NCBI GenBank assembly: GCA_026393985.1
Contig: JAPKZB010000081.1
Location: 155,942 to 219,941, forward strand
Length of the DNA: 64,000 nt
Direction of reading: 5' to 3'
From: Acidobacteriota bacterium
GTDB taxonomy: Bacteria; Acidobacteriota; Terriglobia; Bryobacterales; Bryobacteraceae
Under the pieces are notes generated by a model. The model was not told the DNA's origin. It worked only from the letters and a program-made list of their open reading frames with translations, and ran no database searches. Below are positions 35,151 through 43,805 of the stretch, piece by piece (position 1 is the stretch's first letter; every line of letters starts with the position of its first letter). Made by a program: the position numbers and the translations under genes.

Positions 35151-36002
35151 CTACCAGTCGATCTTCTCGGGGAAGTATTCGTTGATCAGCTCCGTGTAGT
35201 ACGGCCGCAGGTCGGTGAAGGAGGGCTTGGAGTCCGACTTAGAGTAGAGATCGAAGGGATTGAAGGTCCGGACCCACTCCATCATCGATTCATCGTGCGG
35301 CTCCATCAGGTAGCCATAGTCGCGCTCGCGGTGGGCGCTGTACCAGCTGTGGTAGCGGATCATATACTGTGCCGGCTCGGGCAGATAAGCCTTGGTGACG
35401 TGGTAGAGATACTCGTCATGGCCCCAGGACATACGAACCTGTTCGAGCCCGGTGCCCACCTGATAGACTCCCATTCGGGTCTGCAGCTCCGGTTTGGCGG
35501 CATCGGGGTTGGCGGCGAAGAACTCGGGAAACACAATCCGGTCGCTCCAGGCGCACCCGGTGGGAAAGGTATCGCCGACGACGGCCCACTGCGGCTCGCC
35601 CCAAAAGGTCAGGACTTTACCAAGGTCGTGGATCAGGCCAGTAAGCTGAAACCACCGGGGGTGGCCCGCGGCGCGGATGGCCTCGGCGGTCTGCAGGTTA
35701 TGGTCAATCTGACTGAGATCGGTATCCGGATCCGAGTCGTCCACCAGTTCGTTCAGCCGCTCCATGGCCTCCCAGATGCCCATGCGGCCGTGCCGCAACG
35801 GGACATACTCGGCCAGCTTGGCGCAGGCGAAGTCGTAGGTCTGGTAGGCGTGATTCTGCCGGTAGAATTCGCGCACCACCGGCGGGGTGGATTCGTCGTA
35901 GACGCGAAACTCCTCTTTCTTGCGGTCGGCGCGATAACGCCCCTTGATGTGGTCATCCCACTGTTCGAGCGAGTCCAGCGGACCCTTTTGCATGGATTGC
36001 AT
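35151..36002 (-). CDS. myo-Inositol oxygenase
   Basis: 283 aa, the usual length of MIOX. Start ATG 36002 overlaps the fabH stop by one base (TAATG). Diiron ligands match the animal enzyme: IDHNLQTAEAIR (His101), LIHDLGKVL (His125, Asp126), WGHDEYLYH (His), YMIRYHSWYSAHRE (His) and FNPFDLYSKSD (Asp), the last being the typical C-terminal block. Converts myo-inositol and O2 to D-glucuronate. Bacterial MIOX is uncommon. No other inositol gene is nearby, so its link to fabH is positional only. Confidence 0.92.
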   Translation of the reverse strand: MQSMQKGPLDSLEQWDDHIKGRYRADRKKEEFRVYDESTPPVVREFYRQNHAYQTYDFACAKLAEYVPLRHGRMGIWEAMERLNELVDDSDPDTDLSQIDHNLQTAEAIRAAGHPRWFQLTGLIHDLGKVLTFWGEPQWAVVGDTFPTGCAWSDRIVFPEFFAANPDAAKPELQTRMGVYQVGTGLEQVRMSWGHDEYLYHVTKAYLPEPAQYMIRYHSWYSAHRERDYGYLMEPHDESMMEWVRTFNPFDLYSKSDSKPSFTDLRPYYTELINEYFPEKIDW

Positions 36003-37006
36003 TAAAATCCCCAACGCCAGAGATTGGCGCCTACGGTATAGCCAGCGCCGACGGCGGCAAACAAGACCAGATCTCCTTTCTTCAGTCTACCTTGGCGGAC
36101 GGCATCGCGCGTTGCCAGCGGGATGGTGGCGGCGGTGGTGTTGCCGTACTCGTGGATGTTAATCACCACTTTGTCGAGGGAGATGCCGAGACGCTCCGCC
36201 ACCGCATGGATGATGCGCTGATTGGCCTGGTGCGGCACCAAGAGCGCAATATCGTCCACGGTCAGGCCGTTGCGTTCGAGCAGCGCCTTTGAGGTATCCG
36301 CCATTTTCGAGACGGCGTACTTGAAGACCTGGTTGCCTTCCTGATGAACGTAGTGCAGTTTCTGGTCGATGGTGGCATGCGACGGGGGCATGCGGCTGCC
36401 GCCGGCCGGCATTTTGAGGGCGTCGCCACCGCTGCCGTCCACCTCGTTGAGATAGTCGAGGAAGCCCTCTTCGCCGTCCGCGGCGGTTTCGACGAGGAAC
36501 GCACCCGCGCCGTCGCCGAACAAAATGCAGGTCGCGCGGTCCTCGTAGTTCAGAATGCGCGACATGGTATCGGCGCCTACCACCAGCACCTTTTTCGGCT
36601 CTCCACTGGCCACCAAATGAGCAGCGGTGGTCAGTCCGTAGACAAACCCGGAGCAGGCGGCGATGAGATCGAAGCCGAAAGCACCCCGGGCGCCGAGCCG
36701 GTCCTGGACCAGGCAGGCCGTCGAAGGGAAGAACATGTCGGGCGTGACCGTGCAGACAATGATGGCGTGCAGGTCGGTAGCGGGAATACCGCGGGCGGCG
36801 AGGGCGACTTTGGCGGCTTCCACCGCCATATCCGAGGTCGCCATCTCGGGCGGAGCGATGTGCCGCTGGCGGATGCCGGTACGGTCAACAATCCACTGAT
36901 CGGAGGTGTCGACCATTTTTTCAAGGTCCTGATTGGTCAGGACAGATGAGGGGGTAAAGCAACCGAGGGCGGTAATTTTGGCTTTGCCCGAGAACGATTT
37001 TCCCAA
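36002..37006 (-). CDS. fabH: Beta-ketoacyl-ACP synthase III
   Basis: 334 aa from TTG 37006 with GGAG about 5 nt upstream. Catalytic triad: Cys in IAACSGFVYGL, His in VPHQANQRI, Asn in YGNTTAATIPLA. N-terminal TSDQWIVDRTGIRQRHIA is the family signature. Starts fatty-acid synthesis from acyl-CoA and malonyl-ACP. Stop overlaps the inositol oxygenase start. Divergent from the SprT-like gene, 58 bp between starts. Confidence 0.95.
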   Translation of the reverse strand: MGKSFSGKAKITALGCFTPSSVLTNQDLEKMVDTSDQWIVDRTGIRQRHIAPPEMATSDMAVEAAKVALAARGIPATDLHAIIVCTVTPDMFFPSTACLVQDRLGARGAFGFDLIAACSGFVYGLTTAAHLVASGEPKKVLVVGADTMSRILNYEDRATCILFGDGAGAFLVETAADGEEGFLDYLNEVDGSGGDALKMPAGGSRMPPSHATIDQKLHYVHQEGNQVFKYAVSKMADTSKALLERNGLTVDDIALLVPHQANQRIIHAVAERLGISLDKVVINIHEYGNTTAATIPLATRDAVRQGRLKKGDLVLFAAVGAGYTVGANLWRWGF

Positions 37007-37064
37007 AGGAGCTCCGTGGCGACGAGGAAGACGGCGATGTCGGCTATCGCTATGTTACCTTTTG

Positions 37065-37811
37065 ATGTTAATGCAAGTCGAGAGCGCGCTTCTGTTTGAG
37101 ACTCCAGCCGAGATCTGCGCGCGGGTTTATCGGAGCTTGCGGCCCCGGACGCCGGTGCCCGAGTTCCGAGTCAGCTTCCGCAAGTTCGCCAACGCCACCA
37201 GCACCATTCGCAGCCGCGGCGGGGTGATGGAGTTGAAAATCACCGACCTGCTCGCCGACGCCCCGGCGCCGATCCTCGAAGCCTTGGCCGTGATTCTGCT
37301 CTCGAAGCTCCTCCGCAAGACAATTCCGGCGCACTACAGCGAACAGTACCGGCGCTACCTGAACCGTCATGAAGTACGGCAGGGGATCACCGAAATGCGG
37401 CAGGCGCGCGGGCGCAAGCGCATAGACCCGCCCGCCGGACACACCTACGACCTCGGCGACCTGTTCGACGCGGTGAATGCGCAGTTTTTTGCCGGGTCGA
37501 TCACGCGGCCGTTGCTTGGCTGGAGCCGGCAGGCCTCCCGCACGATTCTGGGCCACTGTGATTCGGCGCACAATACGATTGTGCTGTCGCGGATTCTCGA
37601 CCAGCCGCACGTTCCGCGCTTCGTGGCCGAGTACGTGATGTACCACGAAATGCTCCATCTGGTTCACCCGGTCGAAAGCCGGGGAGCAAAGCGGTCGATT
37701 CATCCACCGGAGTTCCGCGCGGCCGAAAAGCGCTTTCCGAAAATCAAAGAAGCCAAGGCGTTTATCCGGCAGCTATGCTCCCGCTCCTCACCCTATTCGC
37801 TCTTGTTCTAG
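37065..37811 (+). CDS. SprT-like zinc metallopeptidase
   Basis: 248 aa from ATG 37065 (ATG 37071 also possible); TATGTT ends 8 nt upstream. Zinc motif YHEMLHLVHPV (HExxH) with a C-terminal IHPPEFRAAEKRFP block. DLGDLFDAVNAQFFAGSITRPLLGW matches the SprT/YgjP-type fold before the motif. SprT-like proteases act on DNA-protein crosslinks in eukaryotes; bacterial roles are unclear. The 3' end overlaps the DUF547 gene by 37 nt in another frame. Confidence 0.75.
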   Translation: MLMQVESALLFETPAEICARVYRSLRPRTPVPEFRVSFRKFANATSTIRSRGGVMELKITDLLADAPAPILEALAVILLSKLLRKTIPAHYSEQYRRYLNRHEVRQGITEMRQARGRKRIDPPAGHTYDLGDLFDAVNAQFFAGSITRPLLGWSRQASRTILGHCDSAHNTIVLSRILDQPHVPRFVAEYVMYHEMLHLVHPVESRGAKRSIHPPEFRAAEKRFPKIKEAKAFIRQLCSRSSPYSLLF

Positions 37812-38449
37812 CCGACCCGGCGGAGTTCGACCGGGTGCTGGCAAAGTTTGTCCTGGCCGATGGCCGGGTGCGTTACGCGGCGCTGCGGGCGGATCTGGCG
37901 CCGCTGACGCGCTACGTGGAGGCCCTGGCCGCGGCCCCGCCGCCTTTTCCCACGCGGCAGGCGGAGCTGGCTTATTGGATCAACGCCTACAACGCCCTGG
38001 TGCTGCATTCGATGGCCGCCGACTATCCGGGCGCCAAGCGCCGCCTGACCGGCGCGGTCGGCCGGGCCTACTACTTCTACGGGCGCCGGTTCCGCGTCGG
38101 GGGCCGGTCCCGGTCGCTGGCCGATCTTGAAAACAATACGATCCGGAAGTTCGGCGAGCCGCGGATCCACTTTGCGATTGTTTGCGCCTCGGTGGGCTGC
38201 CCGTGGCTGGCCCCGCAGGCGTACACGGGCGAAAACCTGGAAGAGCTACTGGAGAAACGAACCCGGCTTTTCTTTTCTCAGGAAAGAAACTTTCGCTTAG
38301 AAGGGCCGGACGGGGTTCGTCTGTCGGCGGTCTTCGATTGGTTCCGGGAGGACTTTCCGGCCGGCTTTGTCGAACGCTACCACCCCGAGGCGGCCAGCCG
38401 GAAACGGAGATTTTTCGCTTGGGACTGGTCGCTGAACGAGGCACCATAA
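37775..38449 (+). CDS. DUF547 domain protein, exported
   Basis: 224 aa. Short leader MLPLLTLFALVLA. DUF547 blocks: ELAYWINAYNALVLHSM, LADLENNTIRKFGEPRIHFAIVCASVGCPWL, FFSQERNFRLEG and VFDWFREDF. A putative thiol-protease-like or structural fold; function unknown. The start lies 37 nt inside the preceding gene, suggesting translational coupling. Confidence 0.82.
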   Translation: MLPLLTLFALVLADPAEFDRVLAKFVLADGRVRYAALRADLAPLTRYVEALAAAPPPFPTRQAELAYWINAYNALVLHSMAADYPGAKRRLTGAVGRAYYFYGRRFRVGGRSRSLADLENNTIRKFGEPRIHFAIVCASVGCPWLAPQAYTGENLEELLEKRTRLFFSQERNFRLEGPDGVRLSAVFDWFREDFPAGFVERYHPEAASRKRRFFAWDWSLNEAP

Positions 38450-38465
38450 GCAAGCGGGAGCGAGA

Positions 38466-38504
38466 CCCGAAAAGCCCGCCCGAAAAGCCCGCCCGAAAAG
38501 CCCG
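38466..38504. repeat. Three tandem copies of a 13-bp unit
   Basis: CCCGAAAAGCCCG repeated three times without mismatch, just after the DUF547 stop and about 70 bp before the next start. The rest of the 38450-38576 gap shows only a Shine-Dalgarno (AAGGAAGG). Confidence 0.9.
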
Positions 38505-38576
38505 CATGACGAGACTTTAACGAGTCTGGTATATTCAGATTCGTCCATTTGAATTCCCCAGAAAGGAAGGTGTCCG

Positions 38577-39206
38577 TTGAGCTCTTCGAAAGAAAAACCG
38601 AAGGACCAGCAACCCAAGAGTGCCTTTTCGCGCCGGAGTTGGCTCCAGGGCGCGGGTGTCTCGGGTAGTGTGCTGTCCACTGGCCTGTTGGCGGAAGACG
38701 CCCAGGCGCAAACCGCTGCAAACGTGATGTCCGGAGAGGTCGAGATTACCCTCGACATCAACGGCAAAAAACGGAGTGTGAAAGTTGAGCCCCGCGTGAC
38801 GCTTCTCGATGCTCTGCGGAACCGGCTGGACCTGACCGGCGCCAAGCGCGTCTGCGACCGCGGCACCTGCGGCGCCTGCACGATGATCGTGGGCGGCAAG
38901 GTGATGTATGGCTGCTCCGTGCTCGCCGTGGATGCGGTGGGCAAGCCTATTCAAACCATCGAAGGGATCGCGCCGGAAGGCCAACTGCACCCCGTCTCGA
39001 AGGCGTTCGTCAATCATGATGCCCAGCAGTGCGGCTACTGCACCCCGGGCTTCATCATGGCGACCAAAGGATTCCTCGACCGCAATCCGAACCCCACCAC
39101 CGAGCAGATCGATAAGGCTCTTTCGGGCAATCTCTGCCGGTGCGGAACCTACATGGGCATGAAGGCCGCGGTGCTCGAAGCGGCAAAGGAGATCAAGAAT
39201 GGCTGA
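38577..39206 (+). CDS. Molybdenum hydroxylase [2Fe-2S] subunit with Tat signal
   Basis: 209 aa from TTG 38577, chosen because AAGGAAGG lies about 7 nt upstream and the peptide begins with a long n-region, then FSRRSWLQGAGVSG (twin-Arg). Plant-type cluster CDRGTCGACTMIVGG plus later Cys, then the second cluster CGYCTPGFIM and LCRCGTY. This is the small subunit of xanthine dehydrogenase/aldehyde oxidase-type enzymes, here exported with its partners. Overlaps the large-subunit gene by 8 nt. Confidence 0.9.
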   Translation: MSSSKEKPKDQQPKSAFSRRSWLQGAGVSGSVLSTGLLAEDAQAQTAANVMSGEVEITLDINGKKRSVKVEPRVTLLDALRNRLDLTGAKRVCDRGTCGACTMIVGGKVMYGCSVLAVDAVGKPIQTIEGIAPEGQLHPVSKAFVNHDAQQCGYCTPGFIMATKGFLDRNPNPTTEQIDKALSGNLCRCGTYMGMKAAVLEAAKEIKNG

Positions 39207-41340
39207 TTATAAGTGGCCTCCTATGGATAAGCGCCGGGTGATGGGCAAGCGGATTGCCCGTCTCGACGGCCCGATGAAGTCGTCGGGCCGCGCCAAGTAC
39301 CCGAGCGATATGAACCGCTCCGATCTGCTGTTCGGCGCGCTGCTGACCTCTCCCCATGCGCACGCCAAGGTGACGGGCATCGACCTCGCCGCCGCGAAGG
39401 CCATCAAGGGCGTCACGGCCATCCGGGTCATCTCCGGCCCGGGAACCGAGATCCAGTGGGCCGGCACCGAAGTCGCCGCCGTGAGCGCGGTGACCGAAGA
39501 GATCGCCCGCGACGCCGTCAAGGCGATCAAGGTGACCTACGAGGTGCTCCCGCATCTGGTGAAGGAAGATAATCTGGCCAAGGTTGGCGCGCGCGCCAAA
39601 GCGGCCGGAGAGCAGGTGACGGGCGATCCCGACAAGGCCTTCGCCGAAGCTGAAGCCAAGACGGCCGGCGACTACGGCATTCCCGTTATCACGCACTGCT
39701 GCCTTGAACCGCACGGTTCCGTGGTGGCCTGGGGCAAGGACAAGATCGATTTCTGGCCGTCGACGCAGGCGGTTTCCACCGTCGGTGGCGACCTGGCCAA
39801 GATGCTCGAACTGCCGGCGACGCAGGTGCACGTCGACTGCCAGTACATGGGCGGCGGCTTCGGCGCGAAGTTCCCGGCCGACCGTTGGGGAGCCGAGGCG
39901 GCCCGGCTGTCGAAAGAGTCCGGCGGGCGTCCGGTGAAAATGTTCCTTGACCGCGCGACCGAGTTGACCATTGCCGGGGTGCGGCCTTCGCACTTCGCCA
40001 AGATCAAAGTGGCGGGCAAAAAAGACGGCACCATCACCGGCTGGCAGAGCGAATCCTGGGCCACCGGCGGCATCGGCGGCGGCGGCATGGCGCCGCTTCC
40101 CTACGTCTTCACCAACATCCCGAACCGGCGGATGAACCACACGCAGGTCTCGCTCAACACCGGCCCGGCGCGCGCCTGGCGGGCGCCGAACCATCCGCAG
40201 GCCAGCTTCCTGACCTGCGCGGCGATCACCGACTTCGCCGATGCGATCAAGATGGACCCCTACGAGGTCTTCTTCAAGAACGCCGCCGTTTCGGCGCGTC
40301 CGGAAACCTACCGCAAGCAGTTGGCCAAGGCGGCCGAACTGATCGATTGGAAGAAGAAGTACACGCACGGTGCGCAGAAGACCGGCACCCTGCGGCGCGG
40401 TCTCGGCATTGGCATAGCAACCTGGGGTGGCGCCGGCCACGCCTCGAAGTGCAAGATCACCATTCACCCGGACGGTACCGTTGAAGTCGAGCTCGGCTCG
40501 CAGGACATCGGCACCGCGACGCGCACCTGCATCACGCAGGTCGCCGCCGAAACGCTAGGTCTGCCGATGAGCGGCGTAAAGGTGAAGCTGGGCGACAACA
40601 GCTATCCGCCCTCGGGGCCGTCGGGTGGTTCGACGACCATCGGTGGCGTCAGCTCGTCCACGCGCAAGGCGGCCGTCAACGCGCTGGAGAAGTTGTTTGA
40701 AAAAGTCGCTCCCAGCCTGGGGGTAACCCCGGATCAGTTGGAAGCCGACGATAGCCGCGTCGTCGTTAAGGGCAATCCCGCCAAGGCGATGAGCTGGAAG
40801 CAGGCCTGCCAGAAGATGGGCCCCACCCCGATCAGCGAAATGGGCGAGAACGAGCCGCGCACCGCGGCCCGCGAAGGCCTGAACACGCAGGGCGCGAGCG
40901 GCATTCAGATGGCCGAAGTGGAGGTCGATATCGAAACCGGTGTCGTCCGCATCATCGAGGTCGTGGCCGTGCAGGATTGCGGCCTCGTCGTCAACCCGAA
41001 GACGGCCGAAAGCCAGGTGGCGGGTGCGATGATCATGAGCGTCTGCTCGGCGCTGATGGAAGAGCGGATCACCGACCAGACCACGGGCCGCGTCCTGAAC
41101 GCCGACATGGAGTTCTATAAGCTCGCCGGTCTGCCCGACGTGGGCAAACTGACCGTGCACATGGACATCACCCCGGAACACGACGCCCGCGGCATTATCG
41201 GCCTTGGGGAGCCGTGCGCCATTGGCGGAATTGCGGCGATTGCAAATGCGGCGGCCAACGCGCTCGGTGTCCGGGTGCCCATGGTGCCGCTAACTCCCGA
41301 ACGAGTGCTGGCCGCTCTGGCCAACCGGAGGAATGCGTAA
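39199..41340 (+). CDS. Molybdenum hydroxylase large (Mo-pterin) subunit
   Basis: 713 aa. Ald_Xan_dh_C/C2 organisation: RIARLDGPMKSSGRAKYPSD, SPHAHAKVTGID, EPHGSVVAWG, YMGGGFGAKF, GPARAWRAPNHPQ, GSQDIGTATRT, and the catalytic Glu near the end in IIGLGEPCAIGG. Binds the molybdenum cofactor and hydroxylates a purine, aldehyde or N-heterocycle; the substrate cannot be told. No own signal, so it presumably hitch-hikes through Tat with the small subunit. Start overlaps the small subunit, and its stop overlaps the FAD subunit (TAATG). Confidence 0.9.
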   Translation: MADYKWPPMDKRRVMGKRIARLDGPMKSSGRAKYPSDMNRSDLLFGALLTSPHAHAKVTGIDLAAAKAIKGVTAIRVISGPGTEIQWAGTEVAAVSAVTEEIARDAVKAIKVTYEVLPHLVKEDNLAKVGARAKAAGEQVTGDPDKAFAEAEAKTAGDYGIPVITHCCLEPHGSVVAWGKDKIDFWPSTQAVSTVGGDLAKMLELPATQVHVDCQYMGGGFGAKFPADRWGAEAARLSKESGGRPVKMFLDRATELTIAGVRPSHFAKIKVAGKKDGTITGWQSESWATGGIGGGGMAPLPYVFTNIPNRRMNHTQVSLNTGPARAWRAPNHPQASFLTCAAITDFADAIKMDPYEVFFKNAAVSARPETYRKQLAKAAELIDWKKKYTHGAQKTGTLRRGLGIGIATWGGAGHASKCKITIHPDGTVEVELGSQDIGTATRTCITQVAAETLGLPMSGVKVKLGDNSYPPSGPSGGSTTIGGVSSSTRKAAVNALEKLFEKVAPSLGVTPDQLEADDSRVVVKGNPAKAMSWKQACQKMGPTPISEMGENEPRTAAREGLNTQGASGIQMAEVEVDIETGVVRIIEVVAVQDCGLVVNPKTAESQVAGAMIMSVCSALMEERITDQTTGRVLNADMEFYKLAGLPDVGKLTVHMDITPEHDARGIIGLGEPCAIGGIAAIANAAANALGVRVPMVPLTPERVLAALANRRNA

Positions 41341-42302
41341 TGGAAAACTTTGAATACGCCAATCCCACCACCGTGAAGGAGGCCTTGAGCCTCCTGACGG
41401 CCGGCGCCGAGGTGCTGGCCGGCGGCACGGACCTGCTCAGCCTGATGAAGGACGATGTTCACAAGCCCAAGCGGCTCGTGAACATCAAGAACATCAAGGC
41501 GCTCGGCGGCATCGCCAAAACCGGCGGCAACATCCGCATCGGCGCTACGGTTACGCTCGATGAGCTGGCCTCCAATCAGCTGATCCGCGCGGCTTACCCG
41601 TCGCTCGTGCAGGCGGCCCTCGGGGTTACCAGCCCGCAGATCCGCAACATGGGTACCGTCGGCGGCGACCTCTGCCAGCGTCCGCGCTGCTGGTATTTCC
41701 GCAGCGGCAACGGCCTGCTCAACAAGAGCCTCGTCGAGAACGGAGAGAACAAATACCACGCTATCTTCGGCTCGGGCTCGGCGCACTTTGTCAGCGCATC
41801 AAGCCTCGGTCCGGCGCTGGTGGCGCTGGGAGCTACCGTGAAGATCGCGGGCGCCGACGGGAAGACGAAGGATGTGCCCGCGGGCCAGTTCTTCAAGGCC
41901 CCGGCCGCCGAAGGCGAACGCGAGATAGTGCTGGCCTCGAACGAGATCGTCACCGAGATCCTCGTCCCCGCCCCGCCCACGAAGAACGCCACCTACGAAG
42001 TGCGGCACAAGCAGGCGCTCGATTGGCCCCTCGCCACCGCCTCCGTCGCCCTGCGAATGGCCGGAACGAAGGTAACTTCGGCTTCCATCACCCTTGGCCA
42101 CGTCGGCCCAGCCCCGGTGCGCGCAACTGAAGCGGAGAAGATGTTGGTCGGACAGACCATCACGGCGGATTCGGCCGAAAAGGCGGGAGCGGCGGCGGTC
42201 GCCGGCGCCCAGCCCCTCAGCCAGAATGCGTACAAGGTGCAACTGGCAAAGGTGGCCGTCAAGAGGGCCCTTTTGACGGCGGCAGGCGTCAAAGCCGTAT
42301 GA
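41340..42302 (+). CDS. Molybdenum hydroxylase FAD-binding subunit
   Basis: 320 aa from ATG 41340. FAD loops EVLAGGTDLLSLMK and IGATVTLDEL, then IRNMGTVGGDLCQRPRCWYFRSG. The two Cys in that last block recall the extra iron-sulfur site of YagS-type subunits. C-terminal CO_deh_flav_C domain follows. Third gene in a small-large-medium order. Its stop overlaps the start of the 71-aa Cys-rich protein (ATGA). Confidence 0.9.
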   Translation: MENFEYANPTTVKEALSLLTAGAEVLAGGTDLLSLMKDDVHKPKRLVNIKNIKALGGIAKTGGNIRIGATVTLDELASNQLIRAAYPSLVQAALGVTSPQIRNMGTVGGDLCQRPRCWYFRSGNGLLNKSLVENGENKYHAIFGSGSAHFVSASSLGPALVALGATVKIAGADGKTKDVPAGQFFKAPAAEGEREIVLASNEIVTEILVPAPPTKNATYEVRHKQALDWPLATASVALRMAGTKVTSASITLGHVGPAPVRATEAEKMLVGQTITADSAEKAGAAAVAGAQPLSQNAYKVQLAKVAVKRALLTAAGVKAV

Positions 42303-42514
42303 TCCGGGCCGGATTAAGCCGGCCGGACGACGACCGGTGTTCGAACCTCTGTTGGAAAGGCATGTACATCGACGCCATCTGGGACCCGACCGTACAGGCC
42401 TCCAACGACCGGTTATACTGGTGTCAGAAGACCCAACTGCCGCTCGGACCGGATGGAAAAGGGGTCGATGAGTATGAGTGCAACGAAGCTCGCAACTGCT
42501 TCAAGCTGCTATAA
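42299..42514 (+). CDS. Small Cys-rich protein in the molybdenum hydroxylase operon
   Basis: 71 aa, coupled to the FAD subunit by an ATGA overlap. Five cysteines: Cys14 and Cys18 (CxxxC), Cys42, Cys61 and Cys67 (CN-EARN-C). Central segment KGMYIDAIWDPTVQASNDRLYWC is Trp/Tyr-rich. No signal peptide. No family recognised. The Cys spacing would suit metal or iron-sulfur binding, and its position suggests a role in assembling or tethering the enzyme; that is inference. A good Shine-Dalgarno follows for the next gene, 9 bp downstream. Confidence 0.65.
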   Translation: MIRAGLSRPDDDRCSNLCWKGMYIDAIWDPTVQASNDRLYWCQKTQLPLGPDGKGVDEYECNEARNCFKLL

Positions 42515-42523
42515 GGAGAAGGC

Positions 42524-43189
42524 ATGAAAACAATCTTCGCTACTTTAATGGCCGCCTCGTTTGCGTTTGCCGGAACAGGCATTAAGGGTTTCTACATGGA
42601 AGCCCGGAGTGCGGATGTGTATGTGGGTCCCTGCTTTGCCAACTCGGAAACCGAGTTGAAAGGCGATCTGGCCGTGATGGGCTGGAAGATCAACTCCGGC
42701 TCGTATGATGGCGTGAAGCTCGACGGATTGTCGGTGGTCGGGGTAGTAAAGGCCAGCGGCACCATTGGCAACACCTTCGCGGCGACCACGTTCCCCGTCA
42801 AGAGCGCTTTGATCATCGATGAAAAGGCGTCGCCGGAACAGCGGCTCGCGCTCCGGAAGTTCGCCCAGGCGATGAGCAAGGATATGTTGATGAACGTCGT
42901 CCGGGTCGACTACCGGCCGGTGTCTATCGACGTCGCCAACAACGACGTGCACAAGGCGACCGCCAAACTGCAGGCCGGCGAACTCGCGGCCATCCAAACG
43001 CGGCAGTTGACCGAAGGGGACAACCACTGCTCGCACGAGGACGTCTGGTATCCGCCCATGGTCTCGACCGACCATGCCATGCCGGCCTACACCCTCGCTC
43101 ACAACTACACCGGAAAGGACCTCGGCACCACTTGGTCCAGCCCGGAAAAGCGTAGTGCGTTCGTCGCCACCTTCCACTACAACGAATAA
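42524..43189 (+). CDS. DUF1326 exported protein
   Basis: 221 aa with signal peptide MKTIFATLMAASFAFAG and Shine-Dalgarno AAGGAGAAGG. DUF1326 signature IKGFYMEARSADVYVGPCFANSE followed by GWKINSGSYDGVKLDGLSVVGVV. Function unknown. Conserved Cys37 in GPCF. Lies 9 bp after the Cys-rich ORF and 41 bp before the peroxidase, same strand. Confidence 0.85.
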   Translation: MKTIFATLMAASFAFAGTGIKGFYMEARSADVYVGPCFANSETELKGDLAVMGWKINSGSYDGVKLDGLSVVGVVKASGTIGNTFAATTFPVKSALIIDEKASPEQRLALRKFAQAMSKDMLMNVVRVDYRPVSIDVANNDVHKATAKLQAGELAAIQTRQLTEGDNHCSHEDVWYPPMVSTDHAMPAYTLAHNYTGKDLGTTWSSPEKRSAFVATFHYNE

Positions 43190-43230
43190 CCCTGCATCAT
43201 CCCTTTCCCCGCAAGCATCAGGAGGGCTGT

Positions 43231-43752
43231 ATGAAACTCTTTCTCACGGCCCTCCTTATGACTACCTCCGCGTTTTCCGCCTCCTCCATCCACGAATTCA
43301 CGATGAACAACATCGACGGTCAGGCTACGCCGCTGTCGACCTTCAAAGGCAAAGCCGTGCTCCTGGTCAACGTGGCCAGCCAGTGCGGATACACCCCCCA
43401 ATACTCGGGCCTGCAGGCCTTGTACGAGAAGTACAAGGGTAAGGGACTCGTTATCGTTGGCGTTCCGGCGAACAACTTCGGCGGCCAGGAGCCGGGCTCC
43501 AACGAAGAGATCAAGCAGTTCTGCTCTCGCAAGTACAGCGTCACCTTCCCCATTATGAGCAAGGTGAGCGTGAAAGGCAGCGACCAGACGCCGCTCTATC
43601 AGTACCTCACGACGACCATGGGCGGCGATGTGAAGTGGAACTTTACCAAGTTCTTGGTCGGCAAGGACGGCAAACCCGTGCAGCGATTCGAATCTGGTGT
43701 CAGCCCGGACAGCCCGGAGCTAGCCGCCGCGATTGAAAAAGCCTTGCGCTAA
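43231..43752 (+). CDS. Periplasmic glutathione peroxidase-family protein
   Basis: 173 aa. Signal peptide MKLFLTALLMTTSAFSASS; Shine-Dalgarno AGGAGG. Catalytic residues of the non-selenium GPx family: peroxidatic Cys52 (NVASQCGYTPQY), Gln86 (NNFGGQEPG), Trp136-Asn137 (KWNFTKFLVG); Cys98 in KQFCSRKY is the likely resolving Cys. Reduces peroxides, probably with a thioredoxin-like donor. Its location after an exported molybdenum hydroxylase, an oxidase-type enzyme that can generate peroxide, is suggestive. Confidence 0.9.
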   Translation: MKLFLTALLMTTSAFSASSIHEFTMNNIDGQATPLSTFKGKAVLLVNVASQCGYTPQYSGLQALYEKYKGKGLVIVGVPANNFGGQEPGSNEEIKQFCSRKYSVTFPIMSKVSVKGSDQTPLYQYLTTTMGGDVKWNFTKFLVGKDGKPVQRFESGVSPDSPELAAAIEKALR

Positions 43753-43805
43753 CTTTTCCGCCTTGGAGTTGCCGGCGTGGGTCTGCAATTGGCGACAATG
43801 GAACG

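Noticed and set aside
43231..43752. Glutathione peroxidase as a selenoprotein
   Set aside because: The peroxidatic codon is TGC (Cys52) and the frame has no internal TGA.
43753..43805. Replication terminus (dif) at the start of the C-rich block
   Set aside because: The gap has no 28-bp dif-like dyad, and the skew does not persist to the right edge.
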